Below, in pieces: positions 23,542-37,800 of a DNA stretch of 64,000 bases. A model generated the notes under the pieces. It was given only the letters and a program-made list of their open reading frames with translations, made no database searches and was not told where the DNA came from. Source of the stretch: Enoplolaimus lenunculus (lineage: Eukaryota > Nematoda > Enoplea > Enoplida > Thoracostomopsidae). The DNA lies in assembly GCA_030248215.1 (NCBI GenBank), contig JASANG010002565.1, positions 1 through 64,000 on the forward strand. The letters run 5' to 3'. The position numbers and the translations under genes are program-made. How positions within the stretch are numbered: the stretch's first letter is position 1; each line of letters begins with the position of its first letter.

Positions 23542-24954
23542 CAATGTGTCCGTTTTGCTATAGAAATACAATGCTCAAAATTTATTAAGGCAGGGTGTAA
23601 CAGATAGTAAAAATAATGGATTCTTGCTTTCAATATTAATAGAGTTCGATCAAGAATGGAATATTTCAAAGAAATCGCAACGGATGTACGAAATAAACCG
23701 TTTTACAATTGATACCGGTAAAGTTATGCTCAACTTGTCAAGAGGTATAGAATAAACCCGTTTTCGTTAAATTCCCAGGGGTTGAGATTGCAAGTTTTTT
23801 TACTCCGTCTTCATTGCCCCTTTAAAGGGGCTGCTTGTTGTATTTTAATTCAATCTGTCCGGCTGCAATGATAAACAGATTATAAGAAGCCAGAACTGCA
23901 AAGCTTTCCGATGTGCGAGCCAACAGATATTTAACTTCATATAGGTCTCCAAATCGTAGAGACAAACAAGTTCACTCCGGCAAATACAAGGCAGACGGCA
24001 CAAAGCCTCCAAGTGTATTAAACGTGAATACACTCGAGCCAAATGTATATAACAATATCAACAGCGACCTCGTGTTGCCAATATTTTGTGACTGAGTGCA
24101 GTCTGGTATGTTTTTGTTTTGTAGTAGCCTCAATATATTTGCTTTATGTCGAATAGTTTGAATTTGTATACATTTTGCTAAGCATTAAGTTGCTGGGCAT
24201 CTCTATGGTGGTTCCTTGGGGTATATAAAAGCTATTTTAATGGTCACAACGCCTCGGTATGCCGCGTTGTAATTTCGCAGAATGAATTGTGAATTTGAGG
24301 TGTGTTCTATGAGAACTTTCCTCTGAGAAGAATTGGTCGTCAGCACTTGGCTACACAGGACAATTTTGAATTGTTGTCAATTATATATCAAACGTCGCTG
24401 ACCATACCGTTGTTCAGGCTATTCACCAATTGGCCTAGGTTTGTGTGCTGTTCCATGTGGCATATTATTAATTGCTATTTAGCCCACTGTGTAATCAGAT
24501 TACGTGACTAAATGCGCTACCAAGCAATCAACCAATCACTTTTTTGTTCTTTAATTTTGTGTATACCTGAAAAAGTTGGAAGTTGATACGTGGCCTGGAC
24601 TGAACTGCTATTTGCTCAAATTAGTGAATCGGTTTTAATAATTGACTTAAATACCCATTTCAGGCGTGTGGGATATGCACCAATGAACGAAATAAGTTTT
24701 GGTAAATCACTAAGCAGTGATTGCTGTCAGCATGCGTACTCCATAAATGAAGAACTCTATTACCCATATACTATACACCACTGGCTTAATGTGCCCAGTG
24801 TATGTGTTTCTGTTTTTTGTCAAGATTTATAATTATGAATGTTGTAAGTCATGAAAACCTCTCAACGTTGACCACTGAACAGACGCTAAACACTCATTTC
24901 AGTGTTGGCTAACAAATTTGTGTTTTGCGTAAATTATCTAAATACATTCCTAAG

Positions 24955-25078
24955 TATAACCTTGCATGATCCCTCCGTTTAACTGAACAGATAGTTGCAA
25001 TGCCGGATATATATCAGTAACGAAGATTGGCGGAGGGTGGGTTAAAAACAAATAACAGTCCGTGATCGAATAACAAGG
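24955..25078. repeat. Dispersed repeat, copy 1
   Basis: Shares with 49,120-49,275 the blocks ATTCCTAAG, AACCTTGCAT, GATAGTTGCAAT, TATATCAGTAACGAAG and CGGAGGGTGGGTTAAAAA in the same order. Probably an ancient non-autonomous transposon; ends not defined. Confidence 0.6.
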
Positions 25079-25878
25079 TTAAAATATCAGACTTCAACCT
25101 GTTATTCGAGTCACTGCAGTAATTGAGAAAGCCGAAGATGCGGTGAGAAAACCGAATATATAATTGAGAAAACCGAATATGTCATTGAGAATAGTGTATA
25201 TATAGTTGAGAAATAGGATAATTGGAAATGAATAGGTAGAAACTTTTGTGTTATTCCGTGTTTTATTTCATTTCCTAGTAGGCTAAGGCACCAATTACTA
25301 GCGGAACAGACAAAATATGATTTTAGTGTGCGGTTTAAAGATCAATCGCAGTTTATTAATTATATATTATAACCTCTCCCTTTTCCTTATTTGCATTATT
25401 CGCATTCTAGTGTTAAACCGTCATGTATTTCCCATTGAGTTAGTTTCTCATTTACACCTTCAGTTTTCTCATTTATATCTTCAGTGGTCTCAATTACATC
25501 TTTGGTTGTAATGACGAATTCGGTTTCTCAATTACTATAGTGACCCGTTTGCACCACAATTAGAGATAATTGACATTTATGGACTCTAATTAGGGCTTAG
25601 GGACTCTATCCTTTTACGGACTCTTATTACGGACATATTGATTGGAAATCAAAATAGAAACCCGCCTCTTATTACTCTTGTTTTATTCGTGTCACTACAG
25701 TACATCTTCAGTTGGCTCAACTACCTAACGAATTTCTCAATTAAATATTCGATTTTTAATTTTCCACCTTCAGTTTTCTCAATATATATCATCTTCAGAG
25801 TTCTCTATTACATCTGTAAAAGGTGTAGCCAATCTGAACTGTTCACTATTTACAATAACATATTGTTACCGTACGGCG

Positions 25879-28800
25879 ATGGCAGAAGAATCAATAAAGC
25901 GAAAATTTGCCGTGCTCATGACAGAGCTAAATGAAACACTGGAGCATGCTGATCAACTTGAAAAATTATTGAAGCAATGGACAGATCGCAAGAACAAAGT
26001 TAGTGCAACCAAAAGTGGCGAAATCACTTTTAGACAAGAATATGCAACAAGTTACATTTTACGTAAAAGAATTTACCCAGCGCAAGTTGTGTTTTTGAAC
26101 GACCCCCATCATTTATGGGGGTAATGAGGGCGGGGTACAATTTGTACAAAAGATGACACTTTGAATCTTTACAGATTTTATAATATGCTACGGTTATTTC
26201 CTTTAAATCTGTTGGAACAAATTTCGTTGGACTAAATGCCAGATCGAACCCCAGGAAATATGAAGGGGTTAGGGCAAAAAAAGCAATGCACGAGGTTAAT
26301 TACATACGCTTGTTCATAGTTAATATTGACTCTTGAAACAACCAAGAGTCTGTCTGTGTGCCATTTTCTAGAATACGCGTTGGAATCAAAAGAATCACCG
26401 CGTGTTACGTATTGCTCATACCTCATCATTTATGGTGGGTCGGCTAGACATACACTACAAAAAATGGTGCGTAAAATTGACTCTCTTCGAAATACGCTTT
26501 TCGGGACTACACAAACTGAGTTAAATTTGACTCACTAAAAGTCGTATGTTTGGCTCATGTGGAGTCGAACTTGATTCATTTTGTGTAGTCCCAAAAAGCC
26601 TATTTCTGAAAGATACAATTTGACTCACCATTTTTTGCAGTGTAGAACACGCCAGAGGCCAGTATATGCAGATGCACAGAACATTACATCAATAATATAA
26701 ACGGTCGTTCTATTTTACCGCGTATATAATCGTTTAACCGCTTCCTCTAATTATATGCTTTTATTACATATATACAAATGAGGGAAGTTTGGGTAAAACA
26801 CAACGCGTGCCTGGAACATTATTTCTACACAGAATGTGCCCAGTTGCAGCATACTCTTGTTGAATTACGCATTGCCACTCTTGGTGCAACTAAATCTTTA
26901 AGTTGCTGGATTGTGCGTATATTACAATAAATAAGGACATTATGCATCTACGACGCACAACAAATTGAGTGATAATGCAATTAAATTTCATGATCGGCTA
27001 GAAAGTTTAAACACCTATTTCATTACCACCGACTGCAGACAACTGGTGATCCAAACTTGCAAGTTTTCAGTGATTATTTCGCTAAGTTTTGATAGCTGAA
27101 CCGCACTGTTTTCGCACGATTTTGTTTATGCAGTGTCGCAGTACTGTTATTGACAATCATCTTTTCCAAGAATGTCTAAAGTGAAGATTTTTAAGTTTAA
27201 AAGTTTTAGCAATAATAGATTTGAAAGATTTGTTGTAAAACGCCAAACCAGCTGTAATTTAGCATTGCGTACGCAAGAATATTACGACCATTGGGAATGC
27301 AGAATACAAAGAACTGTTAGTAAAGTAATTTATTGCTTATTAAATAGAAAGCTGTGATTGTCCAGCGCACTGCCGACGGCTTAAGTTAAAGCAAACCTAA
27401 AACCTAAACTTAATAGTTAGGCTAACCATGCAAGTGCTTGCTTATGTGGCTAACGGAGTTGGTAATCTGAGTAACGTCCAGCAAACCTGCAAAATCCTCA
27501 ACTGCTCAATTAATGGACCCATTCAATTGTGATAAATTATATTTTATTTTCAATCAAAAACATATTTTCAGCTTGAATCTGAACTACGACTGGCGTTGAA
27601 ACGAAAGTGTCGCCTGGAAGATGCTCGTGATGACGCTGTTGACAGCTTAGAGCTGACACGCAAAAAGACTGAATTAGCAGAGAAAAAATTAGTTGAGGTA
27701 ATTTTTTTAATTTTACAAATTTTAGTTTTTTATAGTACAAAACGTACACGTCGTAAACTAATCGCCCGATAAGCAGACTTCAATTTGGTATACATATTCG
27801 GAATTGAATAATTCTTACAGGGCTTGAATGGTACATCGGGTTATAGATTCAGTGATGTTATCGTTGAGCTGCGTCGGTAAACGCAGCCAACATCATGTCA
27901 TAGCATTGACTTTGCGAGTTTGACTTAGCTTCTACAACAATCAAAACACCTTATCGCTGGAACGGATGCCTTATTTTTTGAAATAAACGTTATGATTAAC
28001 TTAAATTTCTCACACAAAAATGCTACTGATTTAGAAATTAATTTAGCGAGTTCATTTTTTGGAGCAGGTATGCATGGAAATACAATTGCAAGAGATTTCA
28101 AATGTTCACAAACTACAGACCAAATCAAGCATTCTAAACAGGTTCAGTGTGTGTCTGATTTAAAATTTCACTTTGCAGATTCTATTCCAAAGCAGGCATT
28201 CTTAGCAACAGAATTGCAAACTTTTTATTTTTGAACCACAGTTAAATTATTACCTTTTATATTACTTAGTCTTGTACATATTAAACAAGTATGTTCGCCG
28301 ACATCTGTGCAGAGCGACAATCCGAGCATAATTCGTTCACCTTTAGTAGATAAAGTCGATCTAAATGGTCGTCTTCAAAATCAAAAATTTAAAACACGTA
28401 AAACAGGTCAAGTATAGCGCCACTCCTAGACTATTGGACGCATCCTAATGGAGCCGAGTCGTCGAGCGTTTATGTGCCACCGGTTTTAGATCATGCAAAA
28501 GATATATTACCTTGAAAAATGCTTAGGCTGTAAATTTTTAATTATTTCAACGTTCCGACACTGTTAGCATTCATATTTAGCCGAAACGAAAAAACAACTG
28601 TATGAAGGTTTATATTTATGGTATTTCGAATCTCGGTTACACTCTGTTAACAGTTTTAGGCTTGTTTATTATTCTGAACGTTGAAGCTAGAAGCGCATAT
28701 TGACGGTTGAGGTAAAACTTTGCTGTTGAAAAGAATAATTGATGGTGGTACTTGTAAATGACTTTTTACAAGCTATTGGGTTCGTAGCTGCGTACTGCTA

Positions 28801-31800
28801 TGCGTGTTTCATGGCTAAATAAGTTCACACTTAAACCGACCATAGCTCGACCTATAATAACAGTTGAAAATCGGTTTCGTTTTTCAAGTTCAACAATTTC
28901 TTAATTTTGTTACAATTTTCGACTTAGGAGACACTGAGTATCAGTGAAAAAATTTAACCACACCAGAATGTATTTAGGAAATTAGCCGAAGAGATGAATA
29001 TTGTGTTTCTCAACTATGTTTTCAGGACCTATCGAGAATTAGAAATAACTCCGGTAACCATCCAGCAGGAGCGTACTCTCTAAAAACTTAACCTTAAATT
29101 ATAGCTTAACTAAATTGAATATCAGTTTAAGTAAAACTTAAATGGCTGGACGGACTAACTAGACTAGAATTTTAAGTTTTACTTAACCTAACGTGTTTTT
29201 AAGTTTAACACGAGTTTATCGAAACTGATTTTTAAATTAAGCAAAAAGTGCAGCCGTGTATCTAAGAGTTCAATATGTTTAGCTTAAACTGAAAATATGC
29301 ATAATTGTATATAAATGAGTTTAAGCATAAACCTACCTGTTAGTTTAGTTAATCTAAAAAGTTAGCTTAATTCTTGTGGATTAGCTTGAGCTTAAATCAA
29401 GTTAGTTTAAGCATTTAGAGAGTAGCTAGGTTTGTGAAAAGGAGGACTAATTAGATTCTAAAAAAATTTTAAAACGTGTTTCTTGCATTACCAACTGAAA
29501 CGAAAAAAGGAAGCACGTGTTTGTTCCTAAAAACACTGGTCGCGCCCCTGCCAACTGGAAAATCACATTAGAAAATGTTACCTAGATTGTTACGATTTGG
29601 TATGACGCTCATTTACCCTTTACACAATTTTACGGCGTCTAAAGTTTCAAATTGGCATGCCGGAATATTTTGCACCCATCTTACAAGTACAACCTAAACT
29701 TTGCCAGGGTATATAATTTTTGACGGTGACGGTCGCGGACCCAATAGGTTTAATGGCCCCGATTGAAGTTCTTTTAAGCGAACGCGTACAATTTTGAAAA
29801 AGTGACATTCGTAATACCAAGAGTGCATGATACAAAAGTATGCAACTTTTTGGGTTTCGCATGGTACGTACCATCGGGTGTTGCGTTTTTGGCTGACCCC
29901 CCTTTGTTTAGAGAGGGATGGGTCGTTGTCACATGCAATAAACCTAAATTACATTATATACGGAGCAATTTGTTGCCGGATACATCAAGTGGCATGGTTT
30001 GCGCAGGTTGTACCCTCCCGCTAAATGGAGTGGGTAGGCCTAAAATTCAATGCGCGCTAGGTACATTTTTTCTACACAGAATGTTCCCAGTTGCATACTC
30101 TTGTTAGTATGCATCATCCACTCTTGGTAATACTGATGTGATGTACCTACGTTATAGTACGACTACTTCATAAAGACGTTTTATAAACGAATTTGTCTTA
30201 GAAATACTTTTGTTACATGTTACATTTCTACTATGTTAAAAAATTGGTTTTTTGCATTTGACACTATTAACAATCTATATAGTAGTGAAATCTCTAACTT
30301 CCGCAGTATATATCTACAATTTTATAAATGAGAAAAGCTAATTTTTTGCATGCATGCAGAAAACTATTCATGTTAAGCTTTAATTCAGTATTTAAGACTA
30401 TAGTATGCTGTTTATGACGATTTGCTTGAAACAGCGACGTGGCTCGGTGGTTCGACGCTTCCCACCAAACCAGAAAATGCCACACCCACTAATGAAATCC
30501 AAATTTGCCTAAAGCCTAAGCCTGAGACTCAACCTAAGCCTAAGCCTAAGCCTAAGATCGCACGGCACTATCCTGCACCTGCATAATACCGGAAGTAAGA
30601 TGTCAAAAAATCTTCGAAAGTACAGCACAGTGTGTAATCTTGTGTTCCGAATAAAAAAAAAAAACCAAAACAAACCAACCCAGAAAAAACAACCCACCCA
30701 ATAACACCAACCCGAAAAACCCCCAGCAGAGGCACACTGCCAGCACTGGTGGTAGACAAATTTTTGAAGTGCATTTCTTCATAATAATTTTACAATTATT
30801 TTGCACGTATGGCGAATATATAGGAATGAACGATCTTAAGGTTTGTAATCTTGGTTTAAAAATAGAGGCACATAACTTGTATACAATCCATTTTTATGAA
30901 CCAATCCAGTTTTTGATATTGAAGTGAAATATCTGTATTGCTCTGCACTGTAAAATGTGTTAGCTCTTCACACCGGACGCCGCTAATGCATTTTGAAATT
31001 TAAGCGTTGCGTTTTCTAGCGTTTTATTCTGTTACAATTGCAGGTCTTACAATTAATAATTCTGTAGCGGTTAAAACTGTATTCATCTCAGTTTATTTTG
31101 CATTCCTTTGTGTTTTTCGCGAAAACTTTTTACGATATTTATAACGATTTTATTGTCAAGAGCCAAAATTTTCAAATGTGTATCGTAACTATCATCAGTT
31201 GGTAATAGGTTATCAAACTCACTAACTATTGCAGTTGTTGAACTGAAAATTGGTATAGGTGTAGACTATATCATGAGCCTCAGTATTCACTGGTTCGAAT
31301 GTTACAAAACCTATCACCAACTGGTGATAGTTGCTACACACATTTGAGAATATGGGCCCTGAATACTGTTGGGAAATAATTTAGCGCAATACAAATTTTT
31401 CGGTATCGGTAAAACTTTGTGACATTTTAAATTCTTACACGGCTTGCTGATGTCTTTTGGTTTTTTAAACTGACCTGGTTCGCTCGCGAATTTTACTTAC
31501 GGATTTTGGACGTCCAAACATGGCTTTGCAAAATTGGTATGTAAATATAAACCTAAATGTGAAATGCTGAAAATTTGCTTACAGTGGCAGATGCAGTCAT
31601 TTCTGATGGTGAGGCCGTATGAAGCGAGCAAAAAACGAACACAACTTTAGTCTTAAATTTGAATACAATATTTTGGTTTTGATAGCTGTTTTGAAGGGCT
31701 ATGATGGCTTGGCTCCCTTTGCATCAGCTAGTATTCACATGACTGACTGAATGATTTTTACACAAAGCAATTCAGGTTCTAAGTCAGAATTTTTCGTGCG

Positions 31801-34800
31801 ATGGATACTTTCTGTGTTCCGAAATTTTACAGTTTAAAGCGTGTTTTAGTAACATCTCCTGTTTAGGTATTGCTCAATTGCGCCGCACAATCAAAATATT
31901 TTTGAATTTGTGTTGTAAAATACACCATATTTTTCACCTATTTGGCTTGTAAAAACATTATGAGATTCAGATGAACGCTATGCATCGCAAGAATTAAAGC
32001 ACAACATGGGCCGGTGTGGGGATACATTCTCCATTCCTGATGGATCCGCCACTGGAGGTATTTCATTCTGGCAGCAATGCATTTACGCTATCAGCACAAA
32101 CATAAAGCCGATAATAACCAGTATATAGTAGAAAAATCAACTATTTTCCGTTAAATTGAATAAAAATACATCATCGAATGTTAAATCTTTTCTGCGAAAC
32201 GTAGGCACTCTAAACAACATTTGTTTTAGACATACCAAAGTTTTCTCTAGATATGCGAATTAATTTATTACATTCGGGAGCTGAAACTAAAGTAATAAGT
32301 TTCAGATTAATGTGATGTATTTTTCATGGTCTGGAGTATCGATTAAAACCCCTGATACCCCTGTTCCTGTCTGTTTGTATAGTGCAATATTATCATTATT
32401 ATATAATACTGCCGTTCATTCATGCATACTCTCACACTATTTTAGCTTCAGTTTTTTACGTCTAAATTTAAATGAAAATGTGCTCGTTCAACTGAACTTT
32501 TATTTTTGTTTACTGCAAAACATTGTCTTTTTTTCGGATTGACCACAATTCAGAGTGTTTAACTGCTTAGAAATGAAATTAACACAGTATGTTTTGTATT
32601 TTTAAAACAGAAAAGTTTAGAATTTTGGCAATTCACTTGCGGGATAATATTTATAAGAAAGCATTAGCAACTTATCACACAACCACAATTTGAAATTGAG
32701 TAGTATGCAGGGGAATCTGCAGGAAATTTGAAAAAGAGGGGCGGGTCTATGTTAAGAGTACGTGCAGTTATGAACGGCTAGGCAAAGCACTGCATACTGT
32801 TAACGATGTCTAGCGGTATTGCCTATTTCATGTGTGCGGACTATTATGCTCAAATGACGGGAATTGTTTAAAATAGGTTTAGGAAACTTGCATGCGGAAC
32901 GCAATTCATCCCATTTTACAATTTGGAGGGTTCCAACCGGACCTAGATTTTATCGGAAGCGGAATCGGAATCAAATTTTTCTGTCGGAACCGGAATTGGA
33001 AACGGAATCGGAATCATGTTTTAGTAATTCTATTAAAAAATTAAAGGTGTATGACTTTTAACTTTTGTTGCAGTATGCCTGTTTCCGTTACTGTTCAGTT
33101 TCAGTAAGAATGATTGTTTATATACCTGACGGAATACACGTAACAACTCGGAATATTTAATAAGAAAAAACCAACAGAATAATTGCAAATCAACGAAACA
33201 CAAACGAAACAAGCAAATTCTAGGTTCAATCATCTTAACTGCAGTCAGCCGGAATCGGAATCGGAAGTCAAATTTTGCCGGAATTTTAGCCGGAATCGGA
33301 ATTCCGATGAAACCCTGCAGTATTTTGTCTTTGTGCATTGTTTTTAAAGCTATTTACAACCTAATAAATGTTACAGGTGTTTTAAATGATGATGCCAAAG
33401 AAGTATATTATAGTTATCGTTAGCTGACTATTAAGAAAAGAGGCATGGCGGACGTGGCTTCCTCCTGTCTGTTTAATTACGGTCAGACAAAAACACAGAC
33501 TTTTAAATCATTGTTAAACGTTTCACCAATTCTATATTTTTAGGTTCCAACTATAATCCAAACATGAGCGCTATTGCAAGTGTAACTTCAAACAAAATAT
33601 TTCACTACTAATGTAGATCGATCTAGACGCGGACCTTTGGCTTAAAACGGTGCTCATCTTTCTAAAAATTAGGACCGCACCAACAAAAGTTTCAACCTGG
33701 GTTGTAGTTGTACTGAAATTGTTGTTGAGCCGCTAGCATTTTCAACTGGAAACGGACCTGTCAAGAAGTTTTTATGCATGCAGTGCAGTACAGACAAGCT
33801 ATATGCATGCATATTTTTCAATTTCTTAACAACTATGCTATAATTAAACTTAAATTAAAATGTCAGATTTGATTTCTAAAAATAGCAGTGATTTTTAGCG
33901 TTGTAATGAAACACTGTCGATTTAAATTTTGGTTCGAGTCGTATAAAAACAATACTTTATGGATGCGTGAACACATGGCCTTGAATGCAAAATAGTGTTT
34001 ATACAGCAAAACAACGTGTTGCCATGTCATCGTAAACCAAATTGTGAATCTTCAAACGTATCGCTCGCATAGGATGCTGAATAAGAGACAAATATTACTT
34101 TGTTGAGCTTAAGTCCGGTTATTGTGATCCCCGCCAGTAGGGTTAAACCCGGAATGAAATTTAATCGGAATCGGAAGTATAGTCGGAATCTATTTTATAT
34201 CAACTTATTAAGTTTTTATATATAAAACTTTAAATGCACGTTCGAATTTCAGAACTCAACAGAGCCTCTTCATTTATAACTGTTATACTATATTCCAGAA
34301 AATTTTCACATGGCAATGGACTGTGTTTAGATTGGTTTAATAGGCTAACCGTTTCAGCTGAGATTTGCGCTGGAATTCGTTTTCACAGTATTAAGCTGAC
34401 TTTTCAGATATGTTCCTTAAGGATATTTGGCGAGCGCAAAGTGCCCTGCATGACTGGGTGACAGGTAACATTCCGGTTTTTTCACAACTAATTTTCATGT
34501 ATGATTTTCAAAACATTTTGAATCTGACCGATGGTAGTCAAATCAGAACATGACCCCTACGATTAACGGAGTGGATTTTGAACTGAAGGTGATAGCTGTG
34601 GCCACTCGTGCCTACTGTCATAGGCCCGAATGGACACAAAATTTGCTATCTACTGAAATTTATAAGATAGCCAGAATTTGGTCGAGTTTTACGATTATTA
34701 ATCGCAGAGTCAAATGGCACCATATATGTTCTGTATTCAGTAGTGCGAGCGCGAATCGAAGTCTATACGCCTTCACTGATATTTTTTATTATACAGCCGG

Positions 34801-37800
34801 CCATTGCAGTGTCTTCTTACAGGTATTACGACAATTCGTCACCCGACAACTCGTCGACCGATGCAATCCGAAATTTCATCAACTCGACAATTTGTCGCCC
34901 ATCATTATGCTCACCCTTAGGTTACGGCTTAACACTACGCTTAGGATTATGTGAACATTTATCCATCGGTTTTCGGACACTGTCGGGCGACAAGTTGTCT
35001 GACGACGAATTGTCGTCGATTCCTTTTAATATGAATGCTTGGATCGACAGTTATACGATGTCAAAAATTTTGTTCCAAACTTGCAAACAGCAGTTAGCTA
35101 ATTGACGTACCTTTTTATTACTGAAAGTATTTCACCTCAATTTGCATAAGAAGTGCAAATTTTACAGAAGCCGGTACTTTCCGTCTGTGTCGTAGTGCTT
35201 TTGTCCTACAGATACATAAAGCTTTCGCTTGGCAATGAAAAATACAGGTGAAAAGTTGGCAGAGTTTCAGTGTTTGTCGTTTTTACTGAATTCTACGCAG
35301 CGGATAAGAGCTAACCGGACTCTGAGGCCGAATTGTCCTAAAAACTTATATGTTGTTAAGATTTTATGTTTATATGAGAATGTTTGCGTCACCACGGTCA
35401 GTCGCGGATCCAGGATTTCAAAATGGGGGGCCAACATTTCACAGGTAATAAACTAATTTTTTTCACCCGCACACAAACCACGAACTATTGCGTAAAATTG
35501 CTACTTAGGGGGGGGGCACGGCCGGGGTGCCCCCCCATGGATCCGCCATTGACCACGGTTCCTATTGAACCACGGATTCCGTGGGCGCAGCCTCACTGGC
35601 GTCATGTATGACTTGCCCATGACTATACGTCTACTAGAGCGTAAGAAGTATTTCAAGTCATATTTGTTTACGACGAAACTGCATTTTTTTCTACTTTATC
35701 CTTCCTAACTACACAAATATTTCAACGAACATATTTGAAATTAAATCTTAAAAACAGAACAGACCTCTTAAGATTTATCAAATACACCACAACATAGCCG
35801 ATAGTCTTTTTTACCAAATTTTAAATGATTCGCAGACACAGATGCACCTTAGATTTGAATGAAGTCTTGCAAATTAAAAATTGCCAACAAACTTCTTAGT
35901 TAATTTTACTCGAAATCAAACCTTCTTTTCCGCTAACCGGATGTTTCAACCCATTACGTTGCCACATCGTGAAATAACTGTCTCATTATAGTAAGCAATA
36001 TAAATATTTATCACTGAGCGCTTTCAAAACGCATCAGAGCTTTGGAGGTTTGTGGCTTTCGCGCCGCTGGTGGGGTTGCCGGACACAGACCGTAAACAGT
36101 GTTGATATTTTGAGGCCAGCCAGCGGTGAAAAAATACACTGCAGTGTACTGTACAAGCAACTATGCATTTTATGCATTTAAAGCAGCTTATACACCTCAT
36201 TAATGTTTGTAATATGGTTAAACAATTCGCCTGTACGTATATAAGGTCCTGTTATTAAGTGGTTTTAAATTAGGCATATTTTCGTTGGTTTAGAGTTTGG
36301 AATGAAAGTGACACTGCACAGATATTGCGATGCTGTTTGCACAAATCAGTGTCAGATGCTCAAGAGTCTGTTGCTATATTTTTGTCAACGTTTTTTGCGT
36401 GTCAAAAATTACCACAGGTTCTTCGTTTTGCCGCAAGCTTTAATGGTTCAGTTTCAACATTATTGTGACTTGGTTAAACATTGACAATAGAGCAACTTTT
36501 TTTCATTTGCCACATATATGTACCCCCTATCATCACAATTAGCCGTGGCTGCGCGATGATTTTGCCGTACGGATTAGCTAGAAATTTCATGCTGTTTTAC
36601 CATGCTAAAATCAGTTGTTTGTTGTATAAAGTATCTTCGCATTTTGAAGCCCAAGGATTTGCATTTGTTTCGTTCGCCAAGAAAGGGTGTCCATACGAAA
36701 TTGAAACTTTGAAGCAACCAGTGATTGTAAAGTAAAAAGTTAAACGCAACGCCAAATAGTAATTTTACATCTTACCAATCTGTAAACAAATTAAACCGAA
36801 TTTGGAGGTTGGTGTAATATTATTAAATTTTCAGCGATATGTATTTCAAAAAACCTGGCGAACGTAGCTTTTCGCAATATCAGTGTGAGAATGATGTGAT
36901 TTGTGGTAATAAGTAACCCCAAGACACTGGAGCACAAAAAATTGTTAAACTATGGTTCAGTTGAAATTTTTTGAAAAATAACTTCACATTTCGTTAGGTA
37001 TTCGGTTTATTTGTTTAGTTCCTCCGGTAACAATATATACTGATAAATTGAGTAGGTACACAGAAATGTTGGTATATTTAATGTAATTATTAGCTTGCTG
37101 CTTTTGTGCATAAAACATACATTTCGCTACTGTTGTGTACGTGTTTATTGGGTGGTTTACTTTCCAAACACTGAAACAGCCGTGTAGAAAATGCAACAAA
37201 ACGTTCCGCTTGGCAACCCGGATTCGGGTGCTGAATCTAGCGCAGTACCGTCTCCAAATCTGCCATCATTAACGCTTGACTTACGTCGAAAACACATCGA
37301 GATTTCACAAAAATACGGTGATCTATTTTTTCTGCCCCCATCTGTGTATCCATTCGTTGAACATGGCCTGCAGTCGCCTGGCAACTCAAGAACCCCGCCC
37401 CATTGCAGATATTCGTCAAACTGCGCTACACGAGCTTCGACAAGTACAACACATTCTCGTACACCCACCCGGACAAAGTCTAAAAGTCGCACGGAGAAGT
37501 CCGGGCGAGTATCAATTTGCCAATGGGATGACCGATTTTACACTCCAAAGTTATCACGGTCGGGTCGACATCGTCCACAAACAGCCCCGCAGAGTGCCAC
37601 CCATTCTCGAGCTGGCTCTCAAAATGATCTGAGTTCAGTGCAATCCACAGGGTCACAAATGAGTTTAACCGATGTTGATGTCAGCGATCCGCACCAAGTG
37701 CAGTTAAACTCATTAACTATGAGCTTTCACGAAACGTCTTCCGCAACGACAATGATCGCTTTGGCTTCTGACGAAAGTAATCGTTTACGTAAAACTAACC

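Larger units (their letters stand above)
20329..25878. other. Intergenic region between carboxypeptidase and tropomyosin
   Basis: No exons were recognised. It holds CAGGGTRYAA-type elements (21,697; 22,542; 23,182; 23,592), a dispersed 125-bp repeat (24,955-25,078), and a foldback region at about 25,115-25,530 in which GAGAAAACCGAATAT at the left is mirrored by CGGTTTCTCAATTA and TTCAGTTTTCTC at the right. The tropomyosin promoter must lie at its right end, but no core element is clear. Confidence 0.6.
27698..37190. other. Tropomyosin intron 2, left part, transposon-rich
   Basis: No tropomyosin exon or other gene could be supported here. It contains the TA-flanked MITE at 29,076, the inverted-repeat MITE at 31,161, CGGAAT-hexamer elements (32,925-33,325 and 34,135-34,195), an inverted-repeat element at 34,826, a hAT-type MITE at 35,399, and short TTAGGC tracts near 30,510-30,555. 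Two open frames (27,992-28,234 and 36,481-36,735) have no recognisable motif and were not called. Confidence 0.6.

Noticed and set aside
36302-36735. Two adjoining open frames (60 and 84 codons) in tropomyosin intron 2
   Set aside because: The second has a protein-like end (FAFVSFAKKGCPYEIETL), but no acceptor, partner exon or family motif could be supported.
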